From Burkholderiaceae bacterium (lineage in GTDB: Bacteria; Pseudomonadota; Gammaproteobacteria; Burkholderiales; Burkholderiaceae_C), in assembly GCA_019751915.1 (NCBI GenBank), contig JAIEMS010000021.1:1-64000 (forward strand): DNA of 64,000 bases, in the 5' to 3' direction. The number at the start of each line of letters is the position of its first letter. The first letter of the stretch is position 1. Both the position numbers and the translations under genes were made by a program. Positions 32,069-41,994 of this stretch are shown in pieces. The notes under the pieces were generated by a model that saw only the letters and a program-made list of their open reading frames with translations, was not told where the DNA came from and searched no databases.

Positions 32069-32160
32069 GTTCCAAAAGATTCTAAGACACGAATTCAACA
32101 GCCCGACCGCTTTGCGGTCGCCCTCTACTTCCCCGGCCTGAAGGCCGAGGTTTCTCCGGA
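30978..32160 (-). mobile_element. IS1341-type element carrying tnpB only
   Basis: The element spans the end hairpins on both sides of tnpB. Right end: hairpin 30993-31013 and GATGTCAACAA. Left end: two palindromes upstream of the start codon, GACCGC/GCGGTC (32105-32119) and GGCCTGAAGGCC (32135-32146). It is inserted in the conserved degQ-lepA junction, opposite to both genes, with its left end within about 25 nt of the lepA start codon. The exact boundaries are approximate. Confidence 0.65.
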
Positions 32161-32169
32161 AAAACACGG

Positions 32170-33978
32170 ATGAATCACATCAGAAACTTTTCCATCATCG
32201 CGCACATTGACCACGGCAAATCGACACTGGCAGACCGGCTGATTCAGCGCTGCGGCGGTCTGGAGGAGCGGCAGATGGAGGCGCAGGTGCTCGACTCGAT
32301 GGACATCGAGAAAGAGCGTGGCATCACCATCAAGGCGCAAACGGCCTCCTTGCAATACAAGGCTAAAGATGGTCAGGTCTATAACCTGAACCTGATTGAC
32401 ACCCCCGGCCATGTGGACTTCTCTTATGAGGTCAGCCGTTCGCTGTCCGCCTGCGAAGGCGCGCTGCTGGTGGTCGATGCCTCGCAGGGGGTGGAGGCAC
32501 AAACGGTTGCCAACTGCTATACCGCACTCGATTTGGGCGTTGAGGTGGTGCCCGTTCTCAACAAAATGGACTTGCCCCAGTCCGACCCCGACAACGCCAA
32601 GGCCGAGATCGAAGACGTGATTGGCATCGATGCCACCGATGCCATTCCCTGTTCGGCCAAAACCGGCATGGGCATTGACGAAATCCTCGAAGCTATTGTT
32701 GCCAAGGTGCCAGCGCCCAAGGGCAACCCCGATGCACCGCTGCGCGCCATGATTATTGACAGCTGGTTTGACAGCTACGTCGGTGTGGTGATGTTGGTGC
32801 GGGTGGTCGATGGCCGCTTGCTCAAGGGCGAGCGCATCAAAATGATGGCCTCGGAAGCCGTTTACAACGCCGACAATTTGGGCGTATTTACCCCCGCCAA
32901 CGAACCACGCGATGCTTTGCGGGCGGGGCAGGTCGGCTACATCATTGCCGGTATCAAGGAGTTGCAAGCGGCCAAGGTCGGCGACACCATCACGCTGGAG
33001 AAAAAGCTGCCCAACAACGCTGGCCCAGCTGCTGAGGCTTTGCCCGGTTTTAAAGAAATTCAGCCGCAAGTGTTTGCGGGCTTGTACCCGACCGAGGCCA
33101 GCGAGTACGACCAGCTGCGCGATGCCCTTGAAAAACTCAAGCTCAACGATGCCTCGCTGCAATACGAGCCGGAAGTCTCACAAGCGCTGGGCTTTGGTTT
33201 TCGCTGCGGCTTTTTGGGCTTGCTGCACATGGAAATTGTGCAAGAGCGCCTAGAGCGCGAGTTTGACCAAGACTTGATTACCACCGCGCCCAGCGTGGTG
33301 TACCAAGTGGTCAAGGCCGATGGTGAGGTGCTGATGGTCGAGAACCCAGCCAAAATGCCCGACCAAGGCAAGCTCGATGAAATCCGCGAGCCTATCGTCA
33401 CGGTGCATCTGTACATGCCGCAAGACTACGTTGGCCCGGTGATGACGCTGGCCAACCAAAAGCGCGGCGTGCAGATGAACATGTCTTACCACGGTCGCCA
33501 AGTGATGCTGACCTACGAGATGCCGCTGGGCGAGATCGTGCTCGACTTTTTTGATAAATTGAAGTCGGTCTCGCGCGGCTACGCCTCAATGGACTACGAG
33601 TTCAAAGAGTACCGTGCTTCGGATGTGGTCAAGGTCGATATTTTGCTCAATGGCGAAAAAGTCGATGCCCTGTCGATCATTGTGCACCGCAGCCAGTCGC
33701 AGTACCGGGGCCGTGCGGTGGTTGCCAAAATGCGCGAAATCATCAGCCGCCAGATGTTCGATGTGGCGATTCAGGCTGCCATTGGTGCCAACATCATCGC
33801 CCGCGAGAGCATCAAGGCGCTGCGTAAAAACGTGCTGGCCAAGTGCTATGGCGGCGACGTGAGCCGCAAGCGCAAACTGCTCGAAAAGCAAAAAGCCGGT
33901 AAAAAACGCATGAAGCAGATTGGCTCGGTCGAGGTGCCCCAAGAGGCCTTCTTGGCAATTTTGCAGGTGGAAGACTGA
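32170..33978 (+). CDS. lepA: Elongation factor 4 (LepA)
   Basis: A 602-residue translational GTPase that acts on stalled or mistranslocated ribosomes and in 30S assembly. G1 is [15 protein letters not shown]3 is DTPGHVDF, G4 is NKMD. Domains II, III and V resemble EF-G, and the LepA-specific C-terminal domain ends [16 protein letters not shown]. The length is as expected. The ATG at 32170 has only a weak ribosome site, and the TnpB element inserted just upstream may have replaced the native leader and promoter. Confidence 0.98.
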   Translation: MNHIRNFSIIAHIDHGKSTLADRLIQRCGGLEERQMEAQVLDSMDIEKERGITIKAQTASLQYKAKDGQVYNLNLIDTPGHVDFSYEVSRSLSACEGALLVVDASQGVEAQTVANCYTALDLGVEVVPVLNKMDLPQSDPDNAKAEIEDVIGIDATDAIPCSAKTGMGIDEILEAIVAKVPAPKGNPDAPLRAMIIDSWFDSYVGVVMLVRVVDGRLLKGERIKMMASEAVYNADNLGVFTPANEPRDALRAGQVGYIIAGIKELQAAKVGDTITLEKKLPNNAGPAAEALPGFKEIQPQVFAGLYPTEASEYDQLRDALEKLKLNDASLQYEPEVSQALGFGFRCGFLGLLHMEIVQERLEREFDQDLITTAPSVVYQVVKADGEVLMVENPAKMPDQGKLDEIREPIVTVHLYMPQDYVGPVMTLANQKRGVQMNMSYHGRQVMLTYEMPLGEIVLDFFDKLKSVSRGYASMDYEFKEYRASDVVKVDILLNGEKVDALSIIVHRSQSQYRGRAVVAKMREIISRQMFDVAIQAAIGANIIARESIKALRKNVLAKCYGGDVSRKRKLLEKQKAGKKRMKQIGSVEVPQEAFLAILQVED

Positions 33979-33979
33979 T

Positions 33980-34954
33980 ATGCAGCTTGTGCAAATCTTC
34001 ACGGCGCTGGTGCTGGCCGCATTTGTGGGCTACATCGGCGCTTGGTACACCGGCATGATCGAGGGCAACTTTGCCCTGCTGCTGTTTTTAGCCACCGTGG
34101 TCACCGGCTGCTACTGGCTGGCCGAGCGGTTTTACTTTTTGCCCCAGCGCCAGCGTGCTGCCCAAGCGATTGAAGATGCCGCCGCCCAGCGCCGCGCCGA
34201 ACTCGACCGCATGGGCATTGCCAAGGTCGATGTTGATGTGCAAGAGGCCCAAGGCCGCATCCTGATGCAACCGTGGTGGCTCGATTGGACGGCAGGCTTG
34301 TTTCCGGTGATTGCGGCGGTGTTTTTGCTGCGCTCATTTTTGTTTGAGCCGTTCAAAATTCCATCGGGTTCGATGATTCCGACGCTGCTGGTGGGCGACC
34401 TGATTTTGGTGAACAAATTCACCTATGGCGTGCGCTTGCCGGTCATTCACACCAAACTGACCGAGGGCAACAAGCCCGCGCGCGGCGATGTGATGGTGTT
34501 TCGCTACCCACCACAACCGCAAATGGATTACATCAAGCGCGTGGTCGGCTTGCCCGGCGACGAGGTGGCTTACCTGAACAAACGCCTCACCGTCAACGGC
34601 CAAGCGGTGGCCACCACCAGCGTGCCGGACTTTTTTGACGAAGATGCCATGCGCTACTTCAAGCAGTTCCAAGAGCAACTGGGCGAGCAGCCCCACCGCT
34701 TGCTCAACAACCCTGATGCCCCAGCCTTTGTGCAGGGGGCCAGCCAGTTTGCTTACCGCGACAACTGCCGCTACAGCATCGAGGGCGTGGTCTGCAAAGT
34801 CCCCGAAGGGCATTACTTTTTGATGGGCGACAACCGCGATAACTCCCTCGATTCGCGTTACTGGGGCTTTGTGCCCGATGCCAATATTGTCGGCAAAGCC
34901 TTTTTTGTTTGGATGAATTTTGGTAACTTCAAGCGCATTGGGCCATTCCATTGA
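33980..34954 (+). CDS. lepB: Signal peptidase I
   Basis: A 324-residue inner membrane protease that removes signal peptides. Two N-terminal membrane segments (LVLAAFVGYIGAW and LLLFLATVVTGCYWLA) and a third near WTAGLFPVIAAVFLLRSFLF. The Ser nucleophile is in IPSGSMIPTLL and the Lys base in MDYIKRVVGLPGDEV. The C-terminal motif GDNRDNSLDSRYWGFVP is complete. The ATG lies 1 nt after the lepA stop. Confidence 0.97.
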   Translation: MQLVQIFTALVLAAFVGYIGAWYTGMIEGNFALLLFLATVVTGCYWLAERFYFLPQRQRAAQAIEDAAAQRRAELDRMGIAKVDVDVQEAQGRILMQPWWLDWTAGLFPVIAAVFLLRSFLFEPFKIPSGSMIPTLLVGDLILVNKFTYGVRLPVIHTKLTEGNKPARGDVMVFRYPPQPQMDYIKRVVGLPGDEVAYLNKRLTVNGQAVATTSVPDFFDEDAMRYFKQFQEQLGEQPHRLLNNPDAPAFVQGASQFAYRDNCRYSIEGVVCKVPEGHYFLMGDNRDNSLDSRYWGFVPDANIVGKAFFVWMNFGNFKRIGPFH

Positions 34955-34992
34955 GGCCACCTTGCCACAGCACACAACCCAAGGGTACAAAG

Positions 34993-35355
34993 ATGAGTCT
35001 TGACCGCATCGCCCGCCGCTCGCGCCAGCGCGGCCTGTCTTTTATTGGCGTGATTTTTATTGGCGTGATGGCTGTTTCTGCGTTTGCCATTGGGGGCCAG
35101 TCGCTGCCCATCTTTCTGGAATACAAAGCCATTTTGAAGGCAGCCAATAAAGCCAAGCTGGAAATGACGGTGCCTGATGTGCGCGCAGCCTTTGACCGGG
35201 CGGCGCAGATTGACGACATCAAATCCATCAAGGGTGAAGACCTTGAAGTCACCAAGCAGGGCGATAAGGTGGTGGTGGGAATCAAGTATTCGCGCGAAAT
35301 TGCCTTGTTTGGCCCCGCATACCTTGTCTATCGCTTTCGAACGCAGACCAATTAA
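34993..35355 (+). CDS. DUF4845 family protein, single-pass membrane
   Basis: A 120-residue protein with an N-terminal pilin-like start (RQRGLSFIGVIFIGVMAVSAFAIGG) and a small soluble domain. DUF4845 proteins lie between lepB and rnc throughout betaproteobacteria; the function is unknown. The Arg-rich start before the helix suggests an N-in topology or a type IV pilin-like signal. The TAA stop abuts the GTG start of rnc. Confidence 0.85.
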   Translation: MSLDRIARRSRQRGLSFIGVIFIGVMAVSAFAIGGQSLPIFLEYKAILKAANKAKLEMTVPDVRAAFDRAAQIDDIKSIKGEDLEVTKQGDKVVVGIKYSREIALFGPAYLVYRFRTQTN

Positions 35356-36039
35356 GTGTCACCCGCTCTGATCTCGCTGCAATCGCGTTTGCAGCACCAA
35401 TTTTCTGATCCCTCTTTGCTGGTGCGTGCCGTCACGCACCGCAGCTTTAGTGCCGACCACAACGAGCGCCTGGAATTTTTGGGCGATTCGGTGCTGAGTC
35501 TGGCCGTGGCCAGTTTGTTGTATGTACGACTGCGCTCCCAGCCTGAGGGCGATTTGTCGCGGGTGCGTGCCAATTTGGTCAAGGAAGGCACTTTGCACCA
35601 ATTGGCGCTGGGGCTGCGCTTGTCCGAGGTGCTGCGCTTGGGCGAGGGCGAGTCGCGCTCGGGGGGGCCTGAGCGCCCGTCGATTTTGGCCGATGCCCTC
35701 GAAGCACTGATTGGCGCGGTCTATTTGGATGCAGGCTATGGCCCGGCTGAGGCCTTGGTGCACCGGCTGTTTGCGGCGGTCGAAATCAACCCGCAAATGC
35801 AAGCGGCAGCCAAGGATGCTAAAACCGCCTTGCAGGAGTGGTTGCAGGGCCGCAAAATGAAGGTGCCGCAATACAGCGTCGTGGCGACTGCGGGCGCAGC
35901 GCACCGACAAACCTTTGATGTGGAATGCCACATCCCCGAACTCTCGCTCACCGAACGTGGCACGGGCGGCTCGCGCCGTGCTGGTGAGCAGGCTGCGGCT
36001 ACGGCCATGCTGGCCACCTTGAAAGCAAAAAAACCATGA
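35356..36039 (+). CDS. rnc: Ribonuclease III
   Basis: A 227-residue double-strand-specific endonuclease for rRNA and mRNA processing. The catalytic signature [12 protein letters not shown] is near residue 36; the second metal site is [17 protein letters not shown] dsRNA-binding domain fills residues 150-222 ([10 protein letters not shown], then [13 protein letters not shown]). The GTG start directly follows the DUF4845 stop. The stop overlaps era by ATGA, the classical rnc-era coupling. Confidence 0.97.
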   Translation: MSPALISLQSRLQHQFSDPSLLVRAVTHRSFSADHNERLEFLGDSVLSLAVASLLYVRLRSQPEGDLSRVRANLVKEGTLHQLALGLRLSEVLRLGEGESRSGGPERPSILADALEALIGAVYLDAGYGPAEALVHRLFAAVEINPQMQAAAKDAKTALQEWLQGRKMKVPQYSVVATAGAAHRQTFDVECHIPELSLTERGTGGSRRAGEQAAATAMLATLKAKKP

Positions 36040-36110
36040 ACAATGCTACTAAAAACGTAGCTGCTAATGCAGAGCCAGAAGGCGCTGGAGCCACAAAAGA
36101 CCTTAAAAAT
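36036..36110 (+). repeat. Dispersed palindromic repeat encoding the N-terminus of Era
   Basis: TGCTACTAAAAACGTAGCTGCTAATGC, then AGAAGGCGCTGGAGCCACAAAAGACCTTAAAAA. A close match to the repeat outline, read in frame from codon 3 of era. Confidence 0.7.
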
Positions 36111-37109
36111 GCCCTGTCGCCCGAGATGGCGGCTGCTTTGGCAGCCTTGGTCAGTGCCCCCACCGATGGCGAAGCAGATGCCCCAGCCGATGCCGATGCC
36201 GACGTAGCCACCGGCCCGCAGCGCTGCGGCGTGATTGCCATTGTTGGCAAGCCCAACGTGGGTAAATCGACGCTGCTGAACGCGCTGGTGGGGCAAAAAA
36301 TCAGCATCACCTCGCGCAAGGCCCAGACCACGCGCCACCGCATCACGGGCATTCGCACGATGGGGCAAACGCAGTTTGTCTTTGTCGATACGCCCGGTTT
36401 TCAGACGCGCCATGCCACGGCGCTGAACAAGTCGCTGAACAAAACCGTGATGGGTGCGATTGGCGATGTCGATCTGATTTTGTTCGTGGTGGAAGCGGGC
36501 AGCTTTACCCCTGCCGATGCCAAGGTGTTGAGCCTGTTCAAGCCCGGCATCCCGACGCTGTTGTTGGCAAACAAGCTCGACAACATCCACCGCCGCGCCG
36601 AGATTGCCCCTTGGTTGCAGAGCATGCAGGAGCGCCACCCGTTTGCCGAGTTTGTGCCCATGTCGGCTAAGAACAAAAACGACATCGGTCGCCTGTACGG
36701 TATTTGCCAAAAGTACCTGCCCGAAGCGCCTTGGTGGTACGAGGCCGACGAGCTGACCGACCGCAGCGAGAAGTTTTTGGCCTCCGAGACCGTGCGCGAA
36801 AAATTATTCCGCTTTACCGGCGACGAGCTGCCCTACACCTCCACCGTGGTGATTGAGCAGTTTGGCGAAGAAAAAAGCAAAAACCACAAACGCTTGGTGC
36901 GCATTGCTGCCACCATCATCGTCGAGCGCGACAGCCACAAGGCGATGGTGATTGGCGACAAGGGCGAGCGCCTCAAACGCATCGGCACCGAAACCCGCCA
37001 AGAACTCGAAAAGCTGATGGATGCCAAAGTCTTTTTGGAGTTGTGGGTCAAGGTGCGCTCGGGTTGGGCCGACGATGAAGCGCGTGTGCGCTCGTTTGGC
37101 TACGAATAA
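36036..37109 (+). CDS. era: GTPase Era with repeat-encoded N-terminal extension
   Basis: A 357-residue GTPase that binds 16S rRNA during 30S assembly. G1 is [13 protein letters not shown]3 DTPGFQ, G4 NKLD and the C-terminal KH domain carries [13 protein letters not shown]. coli Era has 301 residues; the extra length is an N-terminal extension of about 60 residues. The first 25 or so ([18 protein letters not shown] and following) match a dispersed repeat copy, so the extension is probably disordered. The ATG overlaps rnc, which supports this start. Confidence 0.96.
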   Translation: MNNATKNVAANAEPEGAGATKDLKNALSPEMAAALAALVSAPTDGEADAPADADADVATGPQRCGVIAIVGKPNVGKSTLLNALVGQKISITSRKAQTTRHRITGIRTMGQTQFVFVDTPGFQTRHATALNKSLNKTVMGAIGDVDLILFVVEAGSFTPADAKVLSLFKPGIPTLLLANKLDNIHRRAEIAPWLQSMQERHPFAEFVPMSAKNKNDIGRLYGICQKYLPEAPWWYEADELTDRSEKFLASETVREKLFRFTGDELPYTSTVVIEQFGEEKSKNHKRLVRIAATIIVERDSHKAMVIGDKGERLKRIGTETRQELEKLMDAKVFLELWVKVRSGWADDEARVRSFGYE

Positions 37110-37118
37110 GCCCCCGCT

Positions 37119-37898
37119 GTGGCCCCCCCGCGCCGTTTTGCGCACGAACCGGCGTTTGTGCTGCACCGCCACGACTGGAGTGAATCGAGCCTGATTCTGG
37201 ATGTCTTCAGCCGCCACCACGGGCGCGTGGTGCTGGTGGCAAAGGGAGCGAAAAAGCCCAGCTCTAACTTTAGGCCGGTGCTGCTGCCGCTGCAACCCTT
37301 GCACCTGACGTGGACGCACAGCGCCAACGCTGCCCAGCCCGGTGCCAGCGACATCCACACTTTGAAGGTGGCTGAATGGGCGGGCGGGCACACCATGCCG
37401 ATGGGCGATGCGCTGCTGGCGGGTACGTACCTCAATGAGTTGTTGCTGCGCCTGCTCGGGCGTGCTGACCCCCATCCGGCGCTGTTTGATGCCTACGCGG
37501 GCGTGGTGCGGGTGCTTGCCAGTGAGCACGGTGATGCTTTAGAGCCGGTACTGCGCGCATTTGAGTTGCTGCTGCTGCGTGAGATCGGTTTGCTGCCCGC
37601 GCTCGATGCCCAAACCCTGACACTCGCGCCGCTGCGCCCACAGGCCCGCTATGCCTTGACCCCGGAAGGCGGTTTGCTCCCGGCACCCGCGCGCGCCCGT
37701 GCCAGCCTCAGCGCTGCCCAGTGGCTGGCGCTGCACGCGGCCCTGCAAGGCACAGGGGTGCGCTTGGCCGCTTTGTTGCGCTCGTGCGCGCCCGTCGCCT
37801 TTGAACTCAAGCCGCAACTGCGCGCACTGCTGCAATACCATTGCGGCCCGCCTTTGCTGCGCACCCGCCAGCTCATGATGGATATTCAAGCCCTATGA
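37119..37898 (+). CDS. recO: DNA repair protein RecO
   Basis: A 259-residue protein that loads RecA onto SSB-coated gaps with RecR. The N-terminal OB fold is seen in [24 protein letters not shown], then [14 protein letters not shown], and a helical domain follows with the [10 protein letters not shown] motif. The zinc cysteines of some RecO proteins are missing, as is common in proteobacteria. The start is GTG at 37119, 10 nt after era. The stop overlaps pdxJ by ATGA. Confidence 0.93.
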   Translation: MAPPRRFAHEPAFVLHRHDWSESSLILDVFSRHHGRVVLVAKGAKKPSSNFRPVLLPLQPLHLTWTHSANAAQPGASDIHTLKVAEWAGGHTMPMGDALLAGTYLNELLLRLLGRADPHPALFDAYAGVVRVLASEHGDALEPVLRAFELLLLREIGLLPALDAQTLTLAPLRPQARYALTPEGGLLPAPARARASLSAAQWLALHAALQGTGVRLAALLRSCAPVAFELKPQLRALLQYHCGPPLLRTRQLMMDIQAL

Positions 37899-38674
37899 CT
37901 TCTGCACGCCCCGTACACCGCACCGCTTTGTCGGTCAATATCAACAAAGTTGCGCTGGTACGCAACACCCGCCACTTGGGTATTCCCAGCGTGACCCACG
38001 CCGCTACGCTGTGCTTGCAGGCGGGGGCGCAGGGCATTACGGTGCATCCCCGCCCCGATGAGCGCCACATTCGCGGCCAAGATGTGACCGATTTGGCCAC
38101 GCTGATGCAGGCTTGGCCGGGGCGCGAATACAACATCGAGGGCAATCCATTGCAGAATTTAATGGATTTCATCCGCACGGTGCGCCCGCACCAAGCGACG
38201 TTTGTGCCCGATGGCGAGGGCCAATTTACCAGCGACCACGGCTGGAGCTTTCCGCAAGATGCACAGCGCCTGCGTCCGCTGGTGGCCGAATGCCGCGCAT
38301 TGGGTGTGCGTGTCAGCCTGTTCATGGATGCCATCCCCGAGCAAATGGCGGCGGCCAAAGCCATTGGTGCCGACCGGGTTGAGCTGTACACCGAGCCTTA
38401 TGCCGCTGCTTGGGGCAGTGCCCAGCAAGCCGCCCAGTTAGAGCGCTACCGCGCCGCAGCCCAAGCCGCGCTGGACGTGGGCTTGGGCGTGAACGCCGGG
38501 CACGACCTGAACCGCCATAACCTTGCTGCCTTTGTTCGTGGCGTGCCCGGTGTGTTGGAGGTGTCGATTGGTCACGCGCTGATCGCCGATGCTTTGGAGC
38601 TGGGCTACGCTGCCACGGTGCAGGCCTACCAGCGCTGCATTGACGACGGATTCGCAGGCCTTAGCCACTCCTAA
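37895..38674 (+). CDS. pdxJ: Pyridoxine 5'-phosphate synthase
   Basis: A 259-residue TIM-barrel enzyme that makes pyridoxine 5'-phosphate from 1-deoxyxylulose 5-phosphate and 3-amino-2-oxopropyl phosphate. Motifs are [13 protein letters not shown], the phosphate and catalytic residues in [19 protein letters not shown], and [11 protein letters not shown] near the C-terminus. It overlaps recO by 4 nt. The stop lies about 3 nt upstream of a dispersed repeat. Confidence 0.97.
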   Translation: MTSARPVHRTALSVNINKVALVRNTRHLGIPSVTHAATLCLQAGAQGITVHPRPDERHIRGQDVTDLATLMQAWPGREYNIEGNPLQNLMDFIRTVRPHQATFVPDGEGQFTSDHGWSFPQDAQRLRPLVAECRALGVRVSLFMDAIPEQMAAAKAIGADRVELYTEPYAAAWGSAQQAAQLERYRAAAQAALDVGLGVNAGHDLNRHNLAAFVRGVPGVLEVSIGHALIADALELGYAATVQAYQRCIDDGFAGLSHS

Positions 38675-38728
38675 ATTGATAGCTACTAGTGCTTGCTGCA
38701 CCAGCGCTAGAGGCCTATTGAGGCAAAA
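38671..38728 (+). repeat. Dispersed palindromic repeat between pdxJ and acpS
   Basis: TAAATTGATAGCTACTAGTGCTTGCTGCACCAGCGCTAGAGGCC then AGGCAAAAAAACC. A complete copy filling the gap. Confidence 0.8.
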
Positions 38729-38733
38729 AAACC

Positions 38734-39132
38734 ATGATTTACGGCATTGGCACCGATATTTGCGACATCCGCCGCATCCGTGACAGCCTTGAGCGCCACG
38801 GCGAGCGCTTTGCCGCCAAGGTGCTGACCCCGGCGGAACAGGCCGTTTGGCACGAGCGCAGCGCACGCGCCCCCGAGCGCGGCGTTCGTTTTGTGGCAAC
38901 GCGTTTTTCCGCCAAAGAAGCCTTTAGCAAAGCCATTGGTTTGGGGATGGTGCTGCCCATGGCTTGGCACCTGTGCGAAGTGAGCACACAGGGCAGCGGC
39001 CAACCTGCCATTGCCCTGCATGGCGCTTTGAAGGAGTGGTTTGACACCCGTGGCCTGCGCGCCCATCTGAGCCTGTCGGATGAGTCGGACTATGCGGCCA
39101 GCTTTTGCTTGGTAGAAAAAATCGGCCCCTAA
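38734..39132 (+). CDS. acpS: Holo-[acyl-carrier-protein] synthase
   Basis: A 132-residue phosphopantetheinyl transferase that activates AcpP using CoA. The magnesium-binding Asp is in [12 protein letters not shown] and the second acidic site in [13 protein letters not shown]. Length is close to E. coli AcpS (126). It is the last gene of the lepA-to-acpS series. A repeat precedes it. The end is convergent with the R-M gene, 6 nt apart. Confidence 0.97.
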   Translation: MIYGIGTDICDIRRIRDSLERHGERFAAKVLTPAEQAVWHERSARAPERGVRFVATRFSAKEAFSKAIGLGMVLPMAWHLCEVSTQGSGQPAIALHGALKEWFDTRGLRAHLSLSDESDYAASFCLVEKIGP

Positions 39133-39138
39133 AGCCCA

Positions 39139-41982
39139 TCAGGGTGCCGAGGGGGTTTTTCTCCTGCGTTTGGCGGGCATTTTGGTTTCGGGCAACAGGC
39201 TGGTCAGTTGTTGGTAGCGTTGGAACAAAAAGGCTACGCGTTCGGCACCGTTGGCATAGCTTCTGGGGCCGCCGCACAGGGCATAGGCTTTGTCCACGGC
39301 GGCATCGAGTTGGCGGTGGGCTTTGTGCAGCGCCAGTGGCATCACCAGTGGGTCGTAGAGGTCGGCCAGTGTGCAATCGGTAAATTGGGCGCGGGCATCC
39401 AGCACGGCCTGTGCTGCAATTTCGATAGCTGCTTGTGCTTGCTGGATGCGGGCTAGAGGCTTTTTTGATCCAGAACTGATCGCTGCAACAGCCAAATTGG
39501 GTAAATCAGGCCAAGGGAAATTGTTGTAAACGATGGATGCGGAGTAACGAAAATCGCTTTTTAAACGGCCACCGACTGCACGAATCCATGCGTTGTGCAT
39601 ACTACTAGAGAGGATGCCGAAGTGATAGATGGTTGCTTTTGGCAAAATTTTGACTAAGTTACTACACAATGTAGTCGGCTGCTCAAAGCCCAATGGGATA
39701 AAAGTACGTCGTTCTGATGACACCTCAGGCAGTACAAGGTAAGGCGTGGAAGGGATATTTTCCACATGAAATTTTGTTGGTGTTTGCGCCAGTTTTTGTG
39801 TAGGCAAACTTTTACTGGCAAGCCGAAATTTTTTGACTGCCTGCGTCCGCTTCATCGCTTCGGGCATAGTGCGTAGTTCGGTGGCCGGACAGTCGCCCAA
39901 CCATAAGCACCAACGTTCATGACCGTTCAGAAATTCTTCAGCACCCAACCAGCGACGAAACCATTGGGCACTGGCAGGTTCTTTGGCAATAAAATTATCC
40001 CGCTCTGGGGTAGTGAATAAATAATTTCCGTCGTCAATTGGTTTATTGCCAATCCCAAGTTTTGGTACATCACAAATAGGCAAAGAGCGCCGTGGTAAAA
40101 CTACATTCGGGGCATCAAATAAATACGGATTAATATTGCCAGCAGGCACCCCTTCTGGTTTACCTTTGGCATTTTCATATTGGTAGATGGCCTTGTTTGG
40201 GTTGTCTTGCAAGCCAAAACCAATAATGACGCAATGCACCGCTGCCTTGCCTTTGCCCTCGTTGCTCCAGCTAAAGGTGCGGTGGGCAAAGTGGGTGTGA
40301 ATACCCTGTGCCAGCATCCAGCCCCACAATACGCCGACCTGCTCACCTTGCACAATGCTGTTGGTTGAAACAAAAGCGCAGCGGGTTTGCATCCCCGGTT
40401 CGGCCCGCAGGTAATGCACTGCCTTGACATACCACGCGGCCACAAAATCCAACAAACCCGCATTATTCAGACCGGTAAATACTGTTTGCGCGTCTTGGCG
40501 TTGGGTTGGACTCATGAACTTGGCCCCTATGAACGGCGGATTCCCCAGCACAAAGCTGCACTGCTGCACCGGCAAAATTTGTTGCCAATCGAGTTGCAGT
40601 GCGTTGCCATGCACGATGTGCGGGCTGGTTATCAGTGGGATGCGGGCAAAATACAGGCCAAACTCCTCACTGACGCGCAGGTTCATTTGATGATCGACCA
40701 GCCAGAGCGCGACTTGGGCAATTTGCGCCGGAAACTCCTCAATCTCAATCCCATAAAACTGATCGACATTGATGCCGATCACACTGTGAACGTCAATACT
40801 TTGCTGGCCTGCTTTGCCGCTCAGGGTGTAGCTGGCGCGCAGCACCTCCAATTCGAGCAAACGCAACTCGCGGTAGCAAATCACCAAAAAATTGCCACAG
40901 CCACAGGCCGGGTCTAAAAATGTCAGTTGGCGCAGCTTGTTATGAAACTCTTGCAACTTGGCTTTGTGATTTTTGACCTTGGCAAACTCAGTGCGCAGAC
41001 TATCCAAAAACAATGGCCCTATCAGTTTCAGAATGTTTTCTTCCGAGGTGTAATGCGCCCCCAAATTGCGCCGTGCCGTAGCATCCATAATGCTTTGGAA
41101 CAGGCTGCCAAAAATCGCTGGGCTAATCGCTGACCAATCGAGCGCACAGGCATCGAGCAGCATTTCACGCATGGCCCGGTTGAAATCTGCTGAGGGCAGT
41201 ATTTCGTTAAAAAGCTGGCCGTTAATGTAGGGAAACTGCGCCAATTGCTCATCGAGTACCAAACTGCGTTTGGCCTCAGGCGTATTGAGCACCTGAAAAA
41301 TTTTCTCTAAATATGGCCCCAGAGTGGTGCCATCGATACTGGTACGTTCCTCAATAAAGCTGCGAAACGATTGCGCTGGCTGAAAAATACCGGTGTCGTC
41401 GGCAAATAAACAAAATAGCAGCCGCACCAGCAGCCTTTCGAGCGCGTGGCCGGTGTAGCCGCTGGCACACAGGGCATCGTGCAGGCGGCCCATACACTCG
41501 GCGGCCTGAATATTCACCGGGTCTTGCGCTTGAATCTCTTGGACTTTGTAGCCCGCAATAAAGCCAAACCACAGCACATGCTGGTGCAAGTCTTCCAGTG
41601 CAAATTCGATTGTTTCGCCGGTAGCCAGTTGGTGAACCCGAAACCGGGCAAAGTCGCAAACGATAATGATCTGGGGCAAATCGCGCTCGGGCAAACCGGG
41701 AAAATAATCTAAAGCCTGCTGAAAGGCCAAGTCTAAATTTTTGCCGCGCGATTTGTGCTCGACCAGCAACATTCCCGGCCAGAATAAATCCACAAAGCCT
41801 TGTGCCGCGCCTAACTTTTTGACGTTGAGTTCAAAGGTGGCAACGCGCTTGTCGGTGATGCCGAAAATCTCAAAAAAGTCCAGCCAAAACGGTTTGGCCT
41901 GCGAGTCTTCGCTGGCGGCATCGGCCCAAGTGCGGCTGAAGTTGAGCGCACGCGATTTGATTTCGTTCCAAGATAAGGGCAT
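39139..41982 (-). CDS. MmeI-like type IIL restriction-modification enzyme (fused nuclease and adenine methyltransferase)
   Basis: A 947-residue single-chain R-M protein. The N-terminal nuclease site is D65-x9-E75-x-K77 (VDLFWPGMLLVEHKSRG), the same D-x9-ExK spacing as MmeI. A helical connector follows, then the gamma-class N6-adenine methyltransferase: motif X RNLGAHYTSEENIL (305-318), motif I FLDPACGCGNFL (355-366) and motif IV NPPF (481-484). The target-recognition domain spans roughly 600-830. A repeat copy (39416-39475) is read in frame near residue 845-865. It has no partner genes. The DNA looks more A/T-rich than its neighbours, suggesting transfer. Confidence 0.9.
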   Translation of the reverse strand: MPLSWNEIKSRALNFSRTWADAASEDSQAKPFWLDFFEIFGITDKRVATFELNVKKLGAAQGFVDLFWPGMLLVEHKSRGKNLDLAFQQALDYFPGLPERDLPQIIIVCDFARFRVHQLATGETIEFALEDLHQHVLWFGFIAGYKVQEIQAQDPVNIQAAECMGRLHDALCASGYTGHALERLLVRLLFCLFADDTGIFQPAQSFRSFIEERTSIDGTTLGPYLEKIFQVLNTPEAKRSLVLDEQLAQFPYINGQLFNEILPSADFNRAMREMLLDACALDWSAISPAIFGSLFQSIMDATARRNLGAHYTSEENILKLIGPLFLDSLRTEFAKVKNHKAKLQEFHNKLRQLTFLDPACGCGNFLVICYRELRLLELEVLRASYTLSGKAGQQSIDVHSVIGINVDQFYGIEIEEFPAQIAQVALWLVDHQMNLRVSEEFGLYFARIPLITSPHIVHGNALQLDWQQILPVQQCSFVLGNPPFIGAKFMSPTQRQDAQTVFTGLNNAGLLDFVAAWYVKAVHYLRAEPGMQTRCAFVSTNSIVQGEQVGVLWGWMLAQGIHTHFAHRTFSWSNEGKGKAAVHCVIIGFGLQDNPNKAIYQYENAKGKPEGVPAGNINPYLFDAPNVVLPRRSLPICDVPKLGIGNKPIDDGNYLFTTPERDNFIAKEPASAQWFRRWLGAEEFLNGHERWCLWLGDCPATELRTMPEAMKRTQAVKKFRLASKSLPTQKLAQTPTKFHVENIPSTPYLVLPEVSSERRTFIPLGFEQPTTLCSNLVKILPKATIYHFGILSSSMHNAWIRAVGGRLKSDFRYSASIVYNNFPWPDLPNLAVAAISSGSKKPLARIQQAQAAIEIAAQAVLDARAQFTDCTLADLYDPLVMPLALHKAHRQLDAAVDKAYALCGGPRSYANGAERVAFLFQRYQQLTSLLPETKMPAKRRRKTPSAP
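39416..39475 (+). repeat. Dispersed palindromic repeat inside the R-M gene
   Basis: TTTCGATAGCTGCTTGTGCTTGCTGGATGCGGGCTAGAGGC then TTTTTTGATCC. On the coding strand it is read as LARIQQAQAAIEI and nearby residues. Confidence 0.75.
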
Positions 41983-41994
41983 GGGCGGTGGTTT

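Noticed and set aside
32125-33162. Minus-strand frame opposite lepA
   Set aside because: Shadow of lepA; no start signal or motifs.
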